A stretch of DNA of 54,627 nucleotides from a bacterium D16-56. GTDB taxonomy: Bacteria > Bacillota > Clostridia > Lachnospirales > Lachnospiraceae. Location of the stretch: assembly GCA_003611875.1 (NCBI GenBank), contig RAYY01000033.1, forward strand, positions 1 to 54,627. The letters run 5' to 3'. The notes under the pieces were generated by a model. That model was not told the origin of the DNA. It made no database searches and saw nothing but the letters and a program-made list of their open reading frames with translations. Both the position numbers and the translations under genes were made by a program. Below are positions 16,267 to 24,007 of this stretch, piece after piece. How positions within the stretch are numbered: the stretch's first letter is position 1; each line of letters opens with the position of its first letter.

Positions 16267-17361
16267 CTATCTTTCATGGCGGGGATGTTCCCGCACCAGA
16301 TTACAGGCTTTAATCAGCTCGGTCAGCATATAGATCTTATATTTGCTTTCATAGTAGCTCAGAAGCGGAGACAGAGAATCATTGCTGACTACTACGTACT
16401 TGGACGGAAGGCCGGTCAGGGCCAGCGCACAGACGTCAGACATGCATCGCCGGCATGTACATACATTGTATTGCTTCAAAAAGCTGTGGATGTCCTGACG
16501 CAGGATCAACTGCTCCATAACATTGACAAAACGGTACTGATCATCGGTCAGATTTTCACTGATCTGGCTCTTGGGAATGATCGAACGGGGGGTCGGCTTA
16601 TCAGGCTGTGCCGGTGCGGCCTTGGTCTGAGCAGCCGGTGCGGTCTGAGCCTGGGGAGCGGGTGCGGCGGGAGCCGCCGGAGCCGGTTCCGCTGCCGGAG
16701 GGGTCGAAGGAGCCGCGGGGGCCTGAGCAGCAGCAAAGGCTGCGGCAATCTCGTCGGGACTCATGGTCTTGTTGGAGGGAGCCGGTTCTGCCGCCGGAGG
16801 GGCTGTAGGAGCGGCGGGGGCCTGAGCAGCAGCAAAGGCCGCGGCGATCTCATCCGGGCTCATGGTCTTGTTGGAGGACTCCGGAGCAGGCTCGGCAGCC
16901 GGAGGGGTCGAAGGAGCGGCGGGGGCCTGAGCAGCAGCAAAGGCCGCGGCGATCTCATCGGGACTCATGGTCTTGTTGGAGGGAGCCGGTTCTGCCGCCG
17001 GAGGGGCAGTAGGAGCCGCAGGGGCCTGAGCAGCAGCAAAGGCTGCGGCGATCTCATCCGGGCTCATGGTCTTGTTGGAGGGAGCCGGTTCTGCCGCCGG
17101 AGCCTGGCCAGTCTCTTTCTGAAGTTCTTCTGAAAGATTATTCAGGATTTCCTGGGAAAGACGGTCATTGCGGCTTCCTTCGTCTACGACAGTAACCTTG
17201 GATGGGATAACGGTTGTTGATTGGACATTGTTCTTCTTTTCTGCAGAGGCTGCCGGGTCCGCTAAAGCCGCTGAATCGCCGCCGGTCTCATTAGGCTCAC
17301 TAGAGGCGCCGTTGGTCAGCAAATCCATTACATGTGAAGTTTTATTGGTTTTCTTAGGCAT
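16267..17361 (-). CDS. ComFB-domain protein with four FliM-like motif repeats
   Basis: The 364-residue protein starts at ATG 17361, after AAGGAGG. Residues 1-90 are polar and probably disordered. Residues 91-224 hold four repeats of 33-35 residues, each with NKTMSPDEIAAAFAAA flanked by Ala/Pro (EPAPS, QAPAAP). Residues about 265-350 form a ComFB-like domain: FLKQYNVCTCRRCMSDVCA followed by LALTGLPSKYVVV, with cysteines at 301, 303, 306 and 311. ComFB proteins were named from a Bacillus competence operon, and members have been reported to bind cyclic dinucleotides. MSPDEIAAAF resembles the LSQDEIDALL motif with which FliM/FliY capture phospho-CheY. It lies 14 bases after the parA gene and next to fliD. 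A switch or pole-positioning role is an inference only. Confidence 0.7.
   Translation of the reverse strand: MPKKTNKTSHVMDLLTNGASSEPNETGGDSAALADPAASAEKKNNVQSTTVIPSKVTVVDEGSRNDRLSQEILNNLSEELQKETGQAPAAEPAPSNKTMSPDEIAAAFAAAQAPAAPTAPPAAEPAPSNKTMSPDEIAAAFAAAQAPAAPSTPPAAEPAPESSNKTMSPDEIAAAFAAAQAPAAPTAPPAAEPAPSNKTMSPDEIAAAFAAAQAPAAPSTPPAAEPAPAAPAAPAPQAQTAPAAQTKAAPAQPDKPTPRSIIPKSQISENLTDDQYRFVNVMEQLILRQDIHSFLKQYNVCTCRRCMSDVCALALTGLPSKYVVVSNDSLSPLLSYYESKYKIYMLTELIKACNLVREHPRHER
16690..17091 (-). repeat. Four tandem ~99-bp coding repeats in the ComFB-domain gene
   Basis: On the minus strand, units encode residues 91-123, 124-156, 157-191 and 192-224 of the protein (99, 99, 105 and 99 bp). The MSPDEIAAAFAAAQ core is identical in all four. 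The spacers alternate between TAPPAA and STPPAA, which suggests duplication of a two-unit block. Confidence 0.9.
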
Positions 17362-17375
17362 TGTGTAAATCCTCC

Positions 17376-18140
17376 TTATAAATGGATCTCCGGCGCGATC
17401 TCCTCAAGAAACGCCTGGTAGTCCTTTACCGCCGACGAGCGGGGGTTATATGAAAAAATGCTTTCTCCGTGAGCAGGCGCTTCTGCAACTGCCACGCCGG
17501 AACGGATCTTTGTGTCAAATACCCGCGAGTGGATCTGGCCGGCAAGCTGCTCTGCCATCTCTAACACATCCCGGGACAAAAGAGTGCGAGGGTTAAACCT
17601 GGTAAGAAGAATACCCAGGACATTTAATCCAGGGTTAAAGGTATCCCGCACGGTATCAATGGTTTCCTTTAGCTGGGCAAGGCCCACAAGGCTTAAAATA
17701 TCGGAAGCCATAGGTATAATCAAAAAGTTGGAAACCGAATAAGCATTAACCGTCAAAAGGTTTAAGGCCGGGGGAGTGTCAATGATAATATAATCATACT
17801 GGTTTAACACCGGCCAGATAGCGTCCCTCAGGATATACTCCCGGCGGGTGGGAAGACTCTCCAGACCGCTGCTGCTCAGGGTAATATCCGATACCAGAAG
17901 ATCGCCGTAATCACTTTTGAAAAGGGCCTTCTGCACGGGAACCGTGCCTTTCAGTACATCGAGAACCGTATATTGGTTATCCATACCGGCGCCGAGGCAA
18001 AAGCCTAAGTTGCCCTGGGGATCTAAATCAATACCCAGAACCCGTTTCCCTGCCAGGGAAATCCCTGAGGCAATGGCCGCGGATGTGGTGGTCTTGCCCA
18101 CCCCGCCTTTCTGATTCGATACTGTAATAATGATAGACAA
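17376..18140 (-). CDS. ParA/Soj-family ATPase
   Basis: The 254-residue P-loop ATPase begins ITVSNQKGGVGKTTTSAA (deviant Walker A), with IDLDPQGNLGF (switch I), IIIDTPPALNLLTVNA (Walker B) and LAQLKETIDTV. The frame is open from ATG 18161, but GGAGG on the minus strand is spaced for the TTG at 18140, which gives the standard N-terminus MSIIITV. No parB partner or parS-like site is seen. Instead the gene is followed after 14 bases by the ComFB-repeat protein and is divergent from fliD. This fits the orphan ParA/MinD-like proteins that position flagella, chemoreceptor arrays or other cargo better than chromosome partition. The cargo is an inference. Confidence 0.85.
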   Translation of the reverse strand: MSIIITVSNQKGGVGKTTTSAAIASGISLAGKRVLGIDLDPQGNLGFCLGAGMDNQYTVLDVLKGTVPVQKALFKSDYGDLLVSDITLSSSGLESLPTRREYILRDAIWPVLNQYDYIIIDTPPALNLLTVNAYSVSNFLIIPMASDILSLVGLAQLKETIDTVRDTFNPGLNVLGILLTRFNPRTLLSRDVLEMAEQLAGQIHSRVFDTKIRSGVAVAEAPAHGESIFSYNPRSSAVKDYQAFLEEIAPEIHL

Positions 18141-18166
18141 AACGGTACCTCCAATATTCAATATAG

Positions 18167-18248
18167 TAAAAATGATTTTTTTAGTTCAGATATTATTTTT
18201 ATTATATAACATGTCGATAAATAAGTATAGATTAAAAATGATTTTTTT
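18167..18248. promoter_or_regulatory. Duplicated 16-bp near-palindrome in the parA-fliD intergenic region
   Basis: TAAAAATGATTTTTTT occurs at 18167-18182 and again, identically, at 18233-18248. Its core AAAAATGATTTTT is symmetrical about the central G. The two copies flank the A+T-rich segment that must carry both divergent promoters, a position suited to a shared operator or to DNA bending. Confidence 0.4.
18194..18220 (+). promoter_or_regulatory. Possible sigma-28 promoter of fliD
   Basis: GTCGATAA at 18213-18220 matches the flagellar -10 box GCCGATAA in seven of eight positions. At 15 bases upstream there is only TATT instead of TAAA, so the call rests mostly on the -10 and on the gene it precedes (fliD at 18302). 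Confidence 0.35.
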
Positions 18249-18301
18249 CAAGTTAATACGTTTCAGATGAAAGAGATTGGAAGAGAAAGGAGCACATAGA
18301 A

Positions 18302-21300
18302 ATGGCGAGTATATCAAGCACAAACAGCGTAGGTAATACATCCCTGCGTGGATATGGCGGTATGGCATCCGGGATTGACCGTGATGCCATCATTGAGCAG
18401 ATGACTTTGGGTACTACTACCAAGATCAACAACCAGGAGAAAGCGATTACCAAGCTGGAGTGGAAGCAGGAGGCATACAGAAGCATCAGCGATAAGATTC
18501 TGGGTATGAGTGATGATTATTTCAGCTATACCGCGATGAACAGCCTGAAGGATCCCAATACTTTTGCCAAGAATCTGATTAATATTCTGGGTAAGGAGGA
18601 TTCCACCAGGTTTGTTACTGCGTCCGGAGCTTCGGATTTGGTAGACAATGTATCCATTCAGGCGGTGCGCCGGTTAGCGTCAGCCAGTGTGTCGATGTCC
18701 GCAACAAGACCAGGACAGACATTGAATATGAAGATGGAAGACCTGGGCGGAAGAACAGCGTCCTATTCGAACCTGATGGGGGCAGAGCTTCGTTTCGGCC
18801 AGTGGAATTCTGCCGACGGAGGAAAGTTTGAGGGCACCCAGACAATCAAATTTGTCAACAGCTATAAGGATGCCGACGGAAAGGTTCATCAGATTGATTA
18901 TTTTCCGGAAGATGAGGCTGGTTATAAGAAGCTGGCAGAAGATTTGAACAATATGCTGAAGTATGAGTACTCCGGCACCAAATTGGGCAATGGAGACAGC
19001 ATCAGCGACGCAATTGAGTTCAAGTACAATGAGACCAGCAAAAAAATGGAGATTGTCCAGAAGGGCAACATGGATGGATATACCATTCAGAGCAACTCTA
19101 CTGCGCTGAAGGGTTTGGGATATACAGGAAAAACCAGCGGCGTTGAGTCAATTTCAGTAAGTGATTATAATAATAATTTAGGGCTTTTTGAGAATTCCGT
19201 AACTACAAGGATCAATACCATCGAGTACTTAAAGGATCAGAAGCTGACCTTTAACTATGACGGCAGTTCCAAGGATATTGCCCTGATCACAAAAGAAGAA
19301 GCAAGAGAACTGCTGAATCTGGCGATGGACGAGACAAAGCTGCAGCAGATTCTTGGTTATACAGATGCGGAGTATCAGGCCGCCAAGGATAAGATTATTG
19401 CTGACATCAGAGCAGAACAGAAAGCTGCAGCAGAGGCAGACGCCAACAAGAAGCTTGAGAATGACGCTCTTGAGGAGCTGACCAAGGGGGATTTTACAGA
19501 CTGGCTGAGAGAAAAGGTTAAGGCTGAGGATCCTAGTCTGGCAGGAAAGCCTAACGACGATAAAGATTTAATTGCCGCGATGAACAAAAAGCTGAACGAT
19601 GAAGGCGTGGCCAACTTGATGCGGGATATGCTGGCGGAAGAAGCAGAAAGCAAAGGCGGCGATTATGCGGCTTCTGCAGTTCAGGTGACGGTAGAGGAAG
19701 AATTAGACAAAGAGATCGAGAAAGAGCTGGAAGGAAAAGAATTTGCCAGTGAGGCTGATAAACAGGCAGAAAAAGAAAGAATCAAAGAGGTAAAGCTGAA
19801 ACAGAGGTCAATGGAAGACCGGGTTAAGGATAAGCAGGCTGAGCTTGCCATGAATGACCGGGAAGACGCTGCCAAGAATAAGCTGGTTGACGACGGAAAA
19901 GGCGGCAAAATCACGGCTCTTGAGGCTGAAACCGAAAAAGCACTGCAGACCAGAGTGGATCAGAAGCTTCAGGAAGAATCCATGACTGCAAGGCTCACCA
20001 AGTTAGGAACCCAGGAACAGCAGGATCAGATATCAGAAGAACTGAATGCAGAGCGGCTTAAGATGATCAAAGACAATGTTCAGAAGCGTCTGAACAAAGC
20101 CTTTGGTACTGATATGGTTGAGGTCGGAATCGGAACAAGGACGGATGAGAACGGCAAACTTATTGAAGAGCTTACCTTTAAGACCAAAAAAGAGGATTCC
20201 AGCATATCTGTGAGCAGCTCGGACGGAAGTGTTCTGCATGTACTGGGAATTGAAAACGGAGAATCCAACAAGGTAAACGTAAACGGCAAATTAAACCAGT
20301 CCGGGCTGGGAATTGACATTACCAAGAGCGATTACAGTGACGGCCTTGTGATCAATGGGGTTAAAATCGGCGGAATTGATGCCAACACATCCATCAATAC
20401 GATCTTGTCAAAGATTAATTCTTCAGATGCCGGTGTAAAGGCAACGTATGTGGCAGCTACCGGTCAGTTTATGTTAGTGTCAAAGGAGACCGGAACAGGC
20501 CGGGAGATCAACCTGGATTCAAAACTGGCTCAGGATCTGTTTGGCGGCGGCGATTATGTATCAGGTCAGGATGCGGTGATTGATGTTTCCTATGGCAACG
20601 GCAAGACCATTACCATGGAGCGTGCTTCCAATACCTTTAATTTGGAAGGCATGACTGTAACGGTATCCGGTGTGTTTGGAGGCGATTGGAGTGAGGGCAG
20701 AGAGCTGACAGACGCAGAGGCGGAAGAATATGAAAACGGGACAAAGGAGTTAAAGGACGGTCAGCGGATTGTTGAGCAGGACGGCAAAAAGCTGCTTCAG
20801 GATTGGAAGGCCGACACTTCGGCAGGCGTAACCTTTAGCGCCAAAGCGGATGTAGACAAAGTTACCGAAGCCGTAAAGAAGTTCTTTGAGGATTTCAATG
20901 CTCTTGTAACAGAGGTCAACACCCAGGTAACTACTCGCCCGGACAGCTCCTATGGTCCTTTGACTGATGAGCAGAAAGATGAGATGAATGAGACATCCAT
21001 CGAGAACTGGGAGAAGAAGGCAAAGTCAGGTCTTCTGTTTAATGACTCCACAATGCGGGATCTGAGCATGGATATCCAATCCATTTATTCAAAACTGATG
21101 CGTCAGACCGGTCTTAGCTATGAAGATTTAAAGGAGATGGGTATTTCCTATTCAGATAATGAGAAGGATGGCGGTACGATTGTCTTTGATGAGTCCAAAT
21201 TCCGCAGCGCCATGGAGAATAAGCCTGAGAAGGTTTCCTCCCTCTTTACCGGAGGCAGCGGCATGGGTAATGGACTTGTTAAGATGATGGAAGATACCTT

Positions 21301-21565
21301 TACCCCCTATGCTACCCGCTATGCTACCAGGAACGGCAACTCCTACGGACGATTGATTGAAGAAGCCGGATCCGAGAAGATCCCGACCTCCCTCATGAAG
21401 AATCAGATTTATAATGAGATTAAGTCTAAACAGGATTTGATTGAACAGCTTCGTGCAAAGCTGAAGACTGAACAGGATCGTTATATTTCCCAGTTTACGA
21501 CGATGGAGACCATGATCAATCAGATGAATTCCCAGGCCAGCTATCTGTCCCAGATTACAGGCTAG
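18302..21565 (+). CDS. fliD: Flagellar filament cap protein FliD (hook-associated protein 2) with a large insertion
   Basis: FliD sits at the filament tip and folds exported flagellin into place; it leaves the cell through the flagellar export apparatus. The N-terminal D0/D1 segment (GMASGIDRDAIIEQMTLG, WKQEAYRSISDKI) and C-terminal part (SAKADVDKVTEAVKKFFEDFN, TGLSYEDLKEMGISY, DKSSFTGG-like, LIEQLRAKLKTEQDRY ending QMNSQASYLSQITG) are typical, as is an internal flagellin IN-like repeat (INGVKIGGIDANTSINTIL). At 1087 residues it is far longer than most FliD proteins. Residues about 325-600 are a Glu/Lys/Ala-rich, probably coiled-coil insertion in the exposed D2/D3 region. AAAGGAG precedes ATG 18302. 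fliS follows after 20 bases. Confidence 0.93.
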   Translation: MASISSTNSVGNTSLRGYGGMASGIDRDAIIEQMTLGTTTKINNQEKAITKLEWKQEAYRSISDKILGMSDDYFSYTAMNSLKDPNTFAKNLINILGKEDSTRFVTASGASDLVDNVSIQAVRRLASASVSMSATRPGQTLNMKMEDLGGRTASYSNLMGAELRFGQWNSADGGKFEGTQTIKFVNSYKDADGKVHQIDYFPEDEAGYKKLAEDLNNMLKYEYSGTKLGNGDSISDAIEFKYNETSKKMEIVQKGNMDGYTIQSNSTALKGLGYTGKTSGVESISVSDYNNNLGLFENSVTTRINTIEYLKDQKLTFNYDGSSKDIALITKEEARELLNLAMDETKLQQILGYTDAEYQAAKDKIIADIRAEQKAAAEADANKKLENDALEELTKGDFTDWLREKVKAEDPSLAGKPNDDKDLIAAMNKKLNDEGVANLMRDMLAEEAESKGGDYAASAVQVTVEEELDKEIEKELEGKEFASEADKQAEKERIKEVKLKQRSMEDRVKDKQAELAMNDREDAAKNKLVDDGKGGKITALEAETEKALQTRVDQKLQEESMTARLTKLGTQEQQDQISEELNAERLKMIKDNVQKRLNKAFGTDMVEVGIGTRTDENGKLIEELTFKTKKEDSSISVSSSDGSVLHVLGIENGESNKVNVNGKLNQSGLGIDITKSDYSDGLVINGVKIGGIDANTSINTILSKINSSDAGVKATYVAATGQFMLVSKETGTGREINLDSKLAQDLFGGGDYVSGQDAVIDVSYGNGKTITMERASNTFNLEGMTVTVSGVFGGDWSEGRELTDAEAEEYENGTKELKDGQRIVEQDGKKLLQDWKADTSAGVTFSAKADVDKVTEAVKKFFEDFNALVTEVNTQVTTRPDSSYGPLTDEQKDEMNETSIENWEKKAKSGLLFNDSTMRDLSMDIQSIYSKLMRQTGLSYEDLKEMGISYSDNEKDGGTIVFDESKFRSAMENKPEKVSSLFTGGSGMGNGLVKMMEDTFTPYATRYATRNGNSYGRLIEEAGSEKIPTSLMKNQIYNEIKSKQDLIEQLRAKLKTEQDRYISQFTTMETMINQMNSQASYLSQITG

Positions 21566-21585
21566 GTGAAATAGAAAGGGATTGA

Positions 21586-21990
21586 ATGAACGGATATAAT
21601 CGTTACAAGGAAAAAAGTATCTATTCCATGTCAAGCTCAGAGCAGCTTTTGCTGCTCTTTGATGAAAGTATAAGCCGTCTTACCAGGGCAGAGTATTCTC
21701 TGGAGGATAAGAATTATTCGGACTTTGAAGATTGTATCACCAGGGCTTCCAAGATTATCCGGTATCTGATGGATATACTTGATATGAATCAGCCTATCAG
21801 CAGGGATTTGCGGCGTATATACAATTATCTTATTTATGATCTGAGTATTGTAAAGGCAGGACGGGAGAGGAGAAGGGATGAGATTAGCAGAATCCGGCAT
21901 ATTCTCTCGGAATTGCGGGAAGCGTTCAGTGAAGCCAGCAAACAGGTAAACGACATGCATGTGGTCAAGGAAGCGGAGATTCGGGGATAA
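21586..21990 (+). CDS. fliS: Flagellin export chaperone FliS
   Basis: FliS binds the C-terminal helix of flagellin in the cytoplasm, prevents its polymerisation and guides it to export; in Firmicutes it also feeds the FliW/CsrA switch. The 134-residue all-helical protein shows the family pattern SIYSMSSSEQLLLLFDESI, ASKIIRYLMDILDM and RRIYNYLIYDLSIVKA, the usual place after fliD and the usual length. AAAGGG precedes ATG 21586. The next gene begins 16 bases after its stop, so fliD-fliS and the following gene are one operon. Confidence 0.92.
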   Translation: MNGYNRYKEKSIYSMSSSEQLLLLFDESISRLTRAEYSLEDKNYSDFEDCITRASKIIRYLMDILDMNQPISRDLRRIYNYLIYDLSIVKAGRERRRDEISRIRHILSELREAFSEASKQVNDMHVVKEAEIRG

Positions 21991-22006
21991 GGAAGGATGG
22001 CGGGAG

Positions 22007-22432
22007 ATGGAATTGGATGTGACAAAGGTCATGATTCTTCTCCAAAGAAGATATGGCTCTATTCGGGAGATTGACAGATTGACGAAGGAGTTAGAGGAGG
22101 CTTTTGCACGAGGAGATGAGGTTTCGGCAGCTATGCTTTTGGAGATGCGGGCAGAGGAAATGGCCAAGAATGATAACTATACAGAGGAAATCTGGCAGCT
22201 GGCAGGTTCTGATAAGGCAGCATTGCAAAAGCTTCGGAGACTTATGACATCAGATCCTGCAGAAGCTCAAGGACAGAATGCTGAGGAGAAGAAGGTGTAC
22301 GAGATCCGCCAGAGAACACAGATACTTCTTGATAAGATACGTAAAACGGACCAGAGAATGAACCGGAGAGTGGCCAGGGAGAAATCCTATTATGGAGCAG
22401 AGCCGGGAGTAAGACGTCCGGCAGGCGTGTAA
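22007..22432 (+). CDS. Helical protein in the FliT position of the fliD operon
   Basis: This is a 141-residue, highly charged protein predicted to be almost entirely helical (REIDRLTKELEEAFARGDEV, SAAMLLEMRAEEMAKND, KVYEIRQRTQILLDKIRKTD). ATG 22007 is chosen over the in-frame ATG 21959, because AAGGAAGG lies upstream at 21990-21997 and the earlier start would overlap fliS. FliT-type chaperones occupy this position in many flagellar clusters and are also short helical proteins, but I see no decisive motif. FliT-like is a context-based guess. A hairpin follows at 22465. Confidence 0.55.
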   Translation: MELDVTKVMILLQRRYGSIREIDRLTKELEEAFARGDEVSAAMLLEMRAEEMAKNDNYTEEIWQLAGSDKAALQKLRRLMTSDPAEAQGQNAEEKKVYEIRQRTQILLDKIRKTDQRMNRRVAREKSYYGAEPGVRRPAGV

Positions 22433-22464
22433 GCGGGGATTTCATTCCGGAAATGTGATGATAT

Positions 22465-22496
22465 GGTACTTGGGCTGCCTTTGCAGCCTTAGTACC
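22465..22496 (+). terminator. Hairpin after the fliD-fliS operon
   Basis: GGTACT..GGCTGC (22465-22478) pairs with GCAGCC..AGTACC (22483-22496) around CTTT, with a small internal loop, followed only by TTTC. It may be a weak terminator or attenuator ahead of the FliD-like gene. The rest of the 222-base gap (22433-22654) shows no other clear feature. Confidence 0.45.
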
Positions 22497-22654
22497 TTTC
22501 CGTGTTTATCAGAGGATTGTCCTCCAACAGTGGACTTTCGCAGCAGGTTGGTTTTGAAGCAGACAAAACCAGACAGCAAAACAGGAACCATTTTGTGATT
22601 TTCAAAAACAGCAGCAAGCGGCAAAGAGCAGGTAAGAAAGAGAAGGTGTAGGCT

Positions 22655-23977
22655 ATGTCGTTGAGAGTATCAGGAAATAATTATTCCAATTATCAAAACA
22701 TGTATCAGATGATGCAGACTTTGCAGGCATCCAGAACAGCCAAAAGCTCCAGAATCGGGCAGGCGGTCACTCCGGTCAGCAAAGTTCCCCGCGTGAAAAC
22801 AAGCTTAGTCAATTATACGGATACCCTGAAATTCGTGCAGAATTACGGAAAGGGAATGTCGGATGTAAAGCTGAGTGCAGCAAAGCTCCAGTCAGGAAAT
22901 GCTTCGAATGTGTTTTCCGGCGTGGACATGAAAAGCTCAGATGCATCTGTTGCACAGGTGGATAAGACCTTCCGCCCCAGACAGGGTACAGAGATCAGTC
23001 TTGAGGTTCAGTCTTTAGCTTCTGCCCAGCAGAATCGAAGCCAGGCAGTGGACGGCGCAGCAAAGGCCGAAGACGGTTCCTCCATGAATTTTCAGGTGAC
23101 TTCAGCCGGAGGAAAGAGTGTACAGGTCAATGTAAGCGACACTGCAGCAGATGGAACCAAAAGAACCAATGAGCAGATGTATCAGGATGCAGCCCAGCAG
23201 ATTAACAGCAGAAGGAACTTGGGGGTAAAGGCTTCTGTGACAAATGAGGACGGCAAAATTTCTCTGGTATTGAATTCGGAAAAGACCGGGGAGAGCAATG
23301 GATTTACGGTGCAGGGAGAGATGGGAGCAGCAGCAGGACTCCAGCAGGCAGCAGCAGAGGGACAGAATGCCAGATATACGGTAACACAGAATGGCCAGAC
23401 GACCTCCCGCAGTTCAGAGAGCAATAAGATTTCCTTAGATTACGGCAGAATCGACGCTGCCTTGACGGGAACCGGATCTGCCCAGATCAAAGCAGGGGCA
23501 GACATGGACAAAATTGTCTCTGCAGTAAAGGATATGGCAAACAGCTATAATGAGGCTACAGATCTTCTGAAAGCAAATGCAGGCAGAGGAAGAGGAACCC
23601 AGGCTCAGTATGAGAATTTCAGTCGTCCCATTGCCAGTGACAGTACCTTGAAGGCTGCAGGAATCAGCTATGATAAGAGCGGAAGAATGCAGGTGGATGA
23701 GGAGGCACTGAGGAAAGCTCTGGATGAGAATTTTGAGGGAACCAAGGAGATTATCGGCGGTCAGTTTGGCCTTGCAGATAAGGTGGCTCAGAAGGCAGAT
23801 TCTGCTATGTCTACCTCCTCTGGAAGATTAGTGGATCAGGATATTTCCACAAGAATGGACCGAAATCAGGAAAATACCTTTTCCTCATTCCGTTTTTTGT
23901 CTAACTTTGCAGGCTCCGGACCCTACAGCCTGGGCAACTACTACACAGTTGGACTGATGTTAAATACCCGGGGATGA
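22655..23977 (+). CDS. Second, shorter FliD-like protein
   Basis: The 440-residue protein starts MSLRVSGNNYSNYQNMYQMM, without the canonical FliD N-terminus. From about residue 120 it has FliD/flagellin features: EISLEVQSLASAQQNRSQAV (FliD_N-like), a flagellin-IN-like stretch (NEQMYQDAAQQINSRRNLGV), and a FliD_C-like end (DKIVSAVKDMANSYNEATDL, LKAAGISYDKSGRMQVDEEA, QKADSAMSTSSGRLVDQD). It has no signal peptide, as expected for a flagellar export substrate. Its start follows AGAAGGTG. It could be a minor cap, a junction protein or a decoy. It is probably a structural flagellar component given its place after fliS. Confidence 0.7.
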   Translation: MSLRVSGNNYSNYQNMYQMMQTLQASRTAKSSRIGQAVTPVSKVPRVKTSLVNYTDTLKFVQNYGKGMSDVKLSAAKLQSGNASNVFSGVDMKSSDASVAQVDKTFRPRQGTEISLEVQSLASAQQNRSQAVDGAAKAEDGSSMNFQVTSAGGKSVQVNVSDTAADGTKRTNEQMYQDAAQQINSRRNLGVKASVTNEDGKISLVLNSEKTGESNGFTVQGEMGAAAGLQQAAAEGQNARYTVTQNGQTTSRSSESNKISLDYGRIDAALTGTGSAQIKAGADMDKIVSAVKDMANSYNEATDLLKANAGRGRGTQAQYENFSRPIASDSTLKAAGISYDKSGRMQVDEEALRKALDENFEGTKEIIGGQFGLADKVAQKADSAMSTSSGRLVDQDISTRMDRNQENTFSSFRFLSNFAGSGPYSLGNYYTVGLMLNTRG

Positions 23978-24007
23978 TAGATCCGGCTGCTTAAAGAGAG
24001 AGACTTT

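Noticed and set aside
16690-17091. Tandem repeats that could suggest a CRISPR array
   Set aside because: The units are adjoining, in frame and coding, with no unique spacers between them.
16237-17133. A 298-codon plus-strand frame rich in Gly, Arg and Ser
   Set aside because: It is the antisense of the Ala/Pro-repeat ComFB gene; the repeats on the minus strand give sensible motifs, a strong ribosome site and a known domain, while this frame is low complexity.
22536-22548. A short match (ACTTTCGCAG) to the end of the structured leader repeat
   Set aside because: Only about a dozen bases agree, and neither the hairpin nor the conserved block follows.
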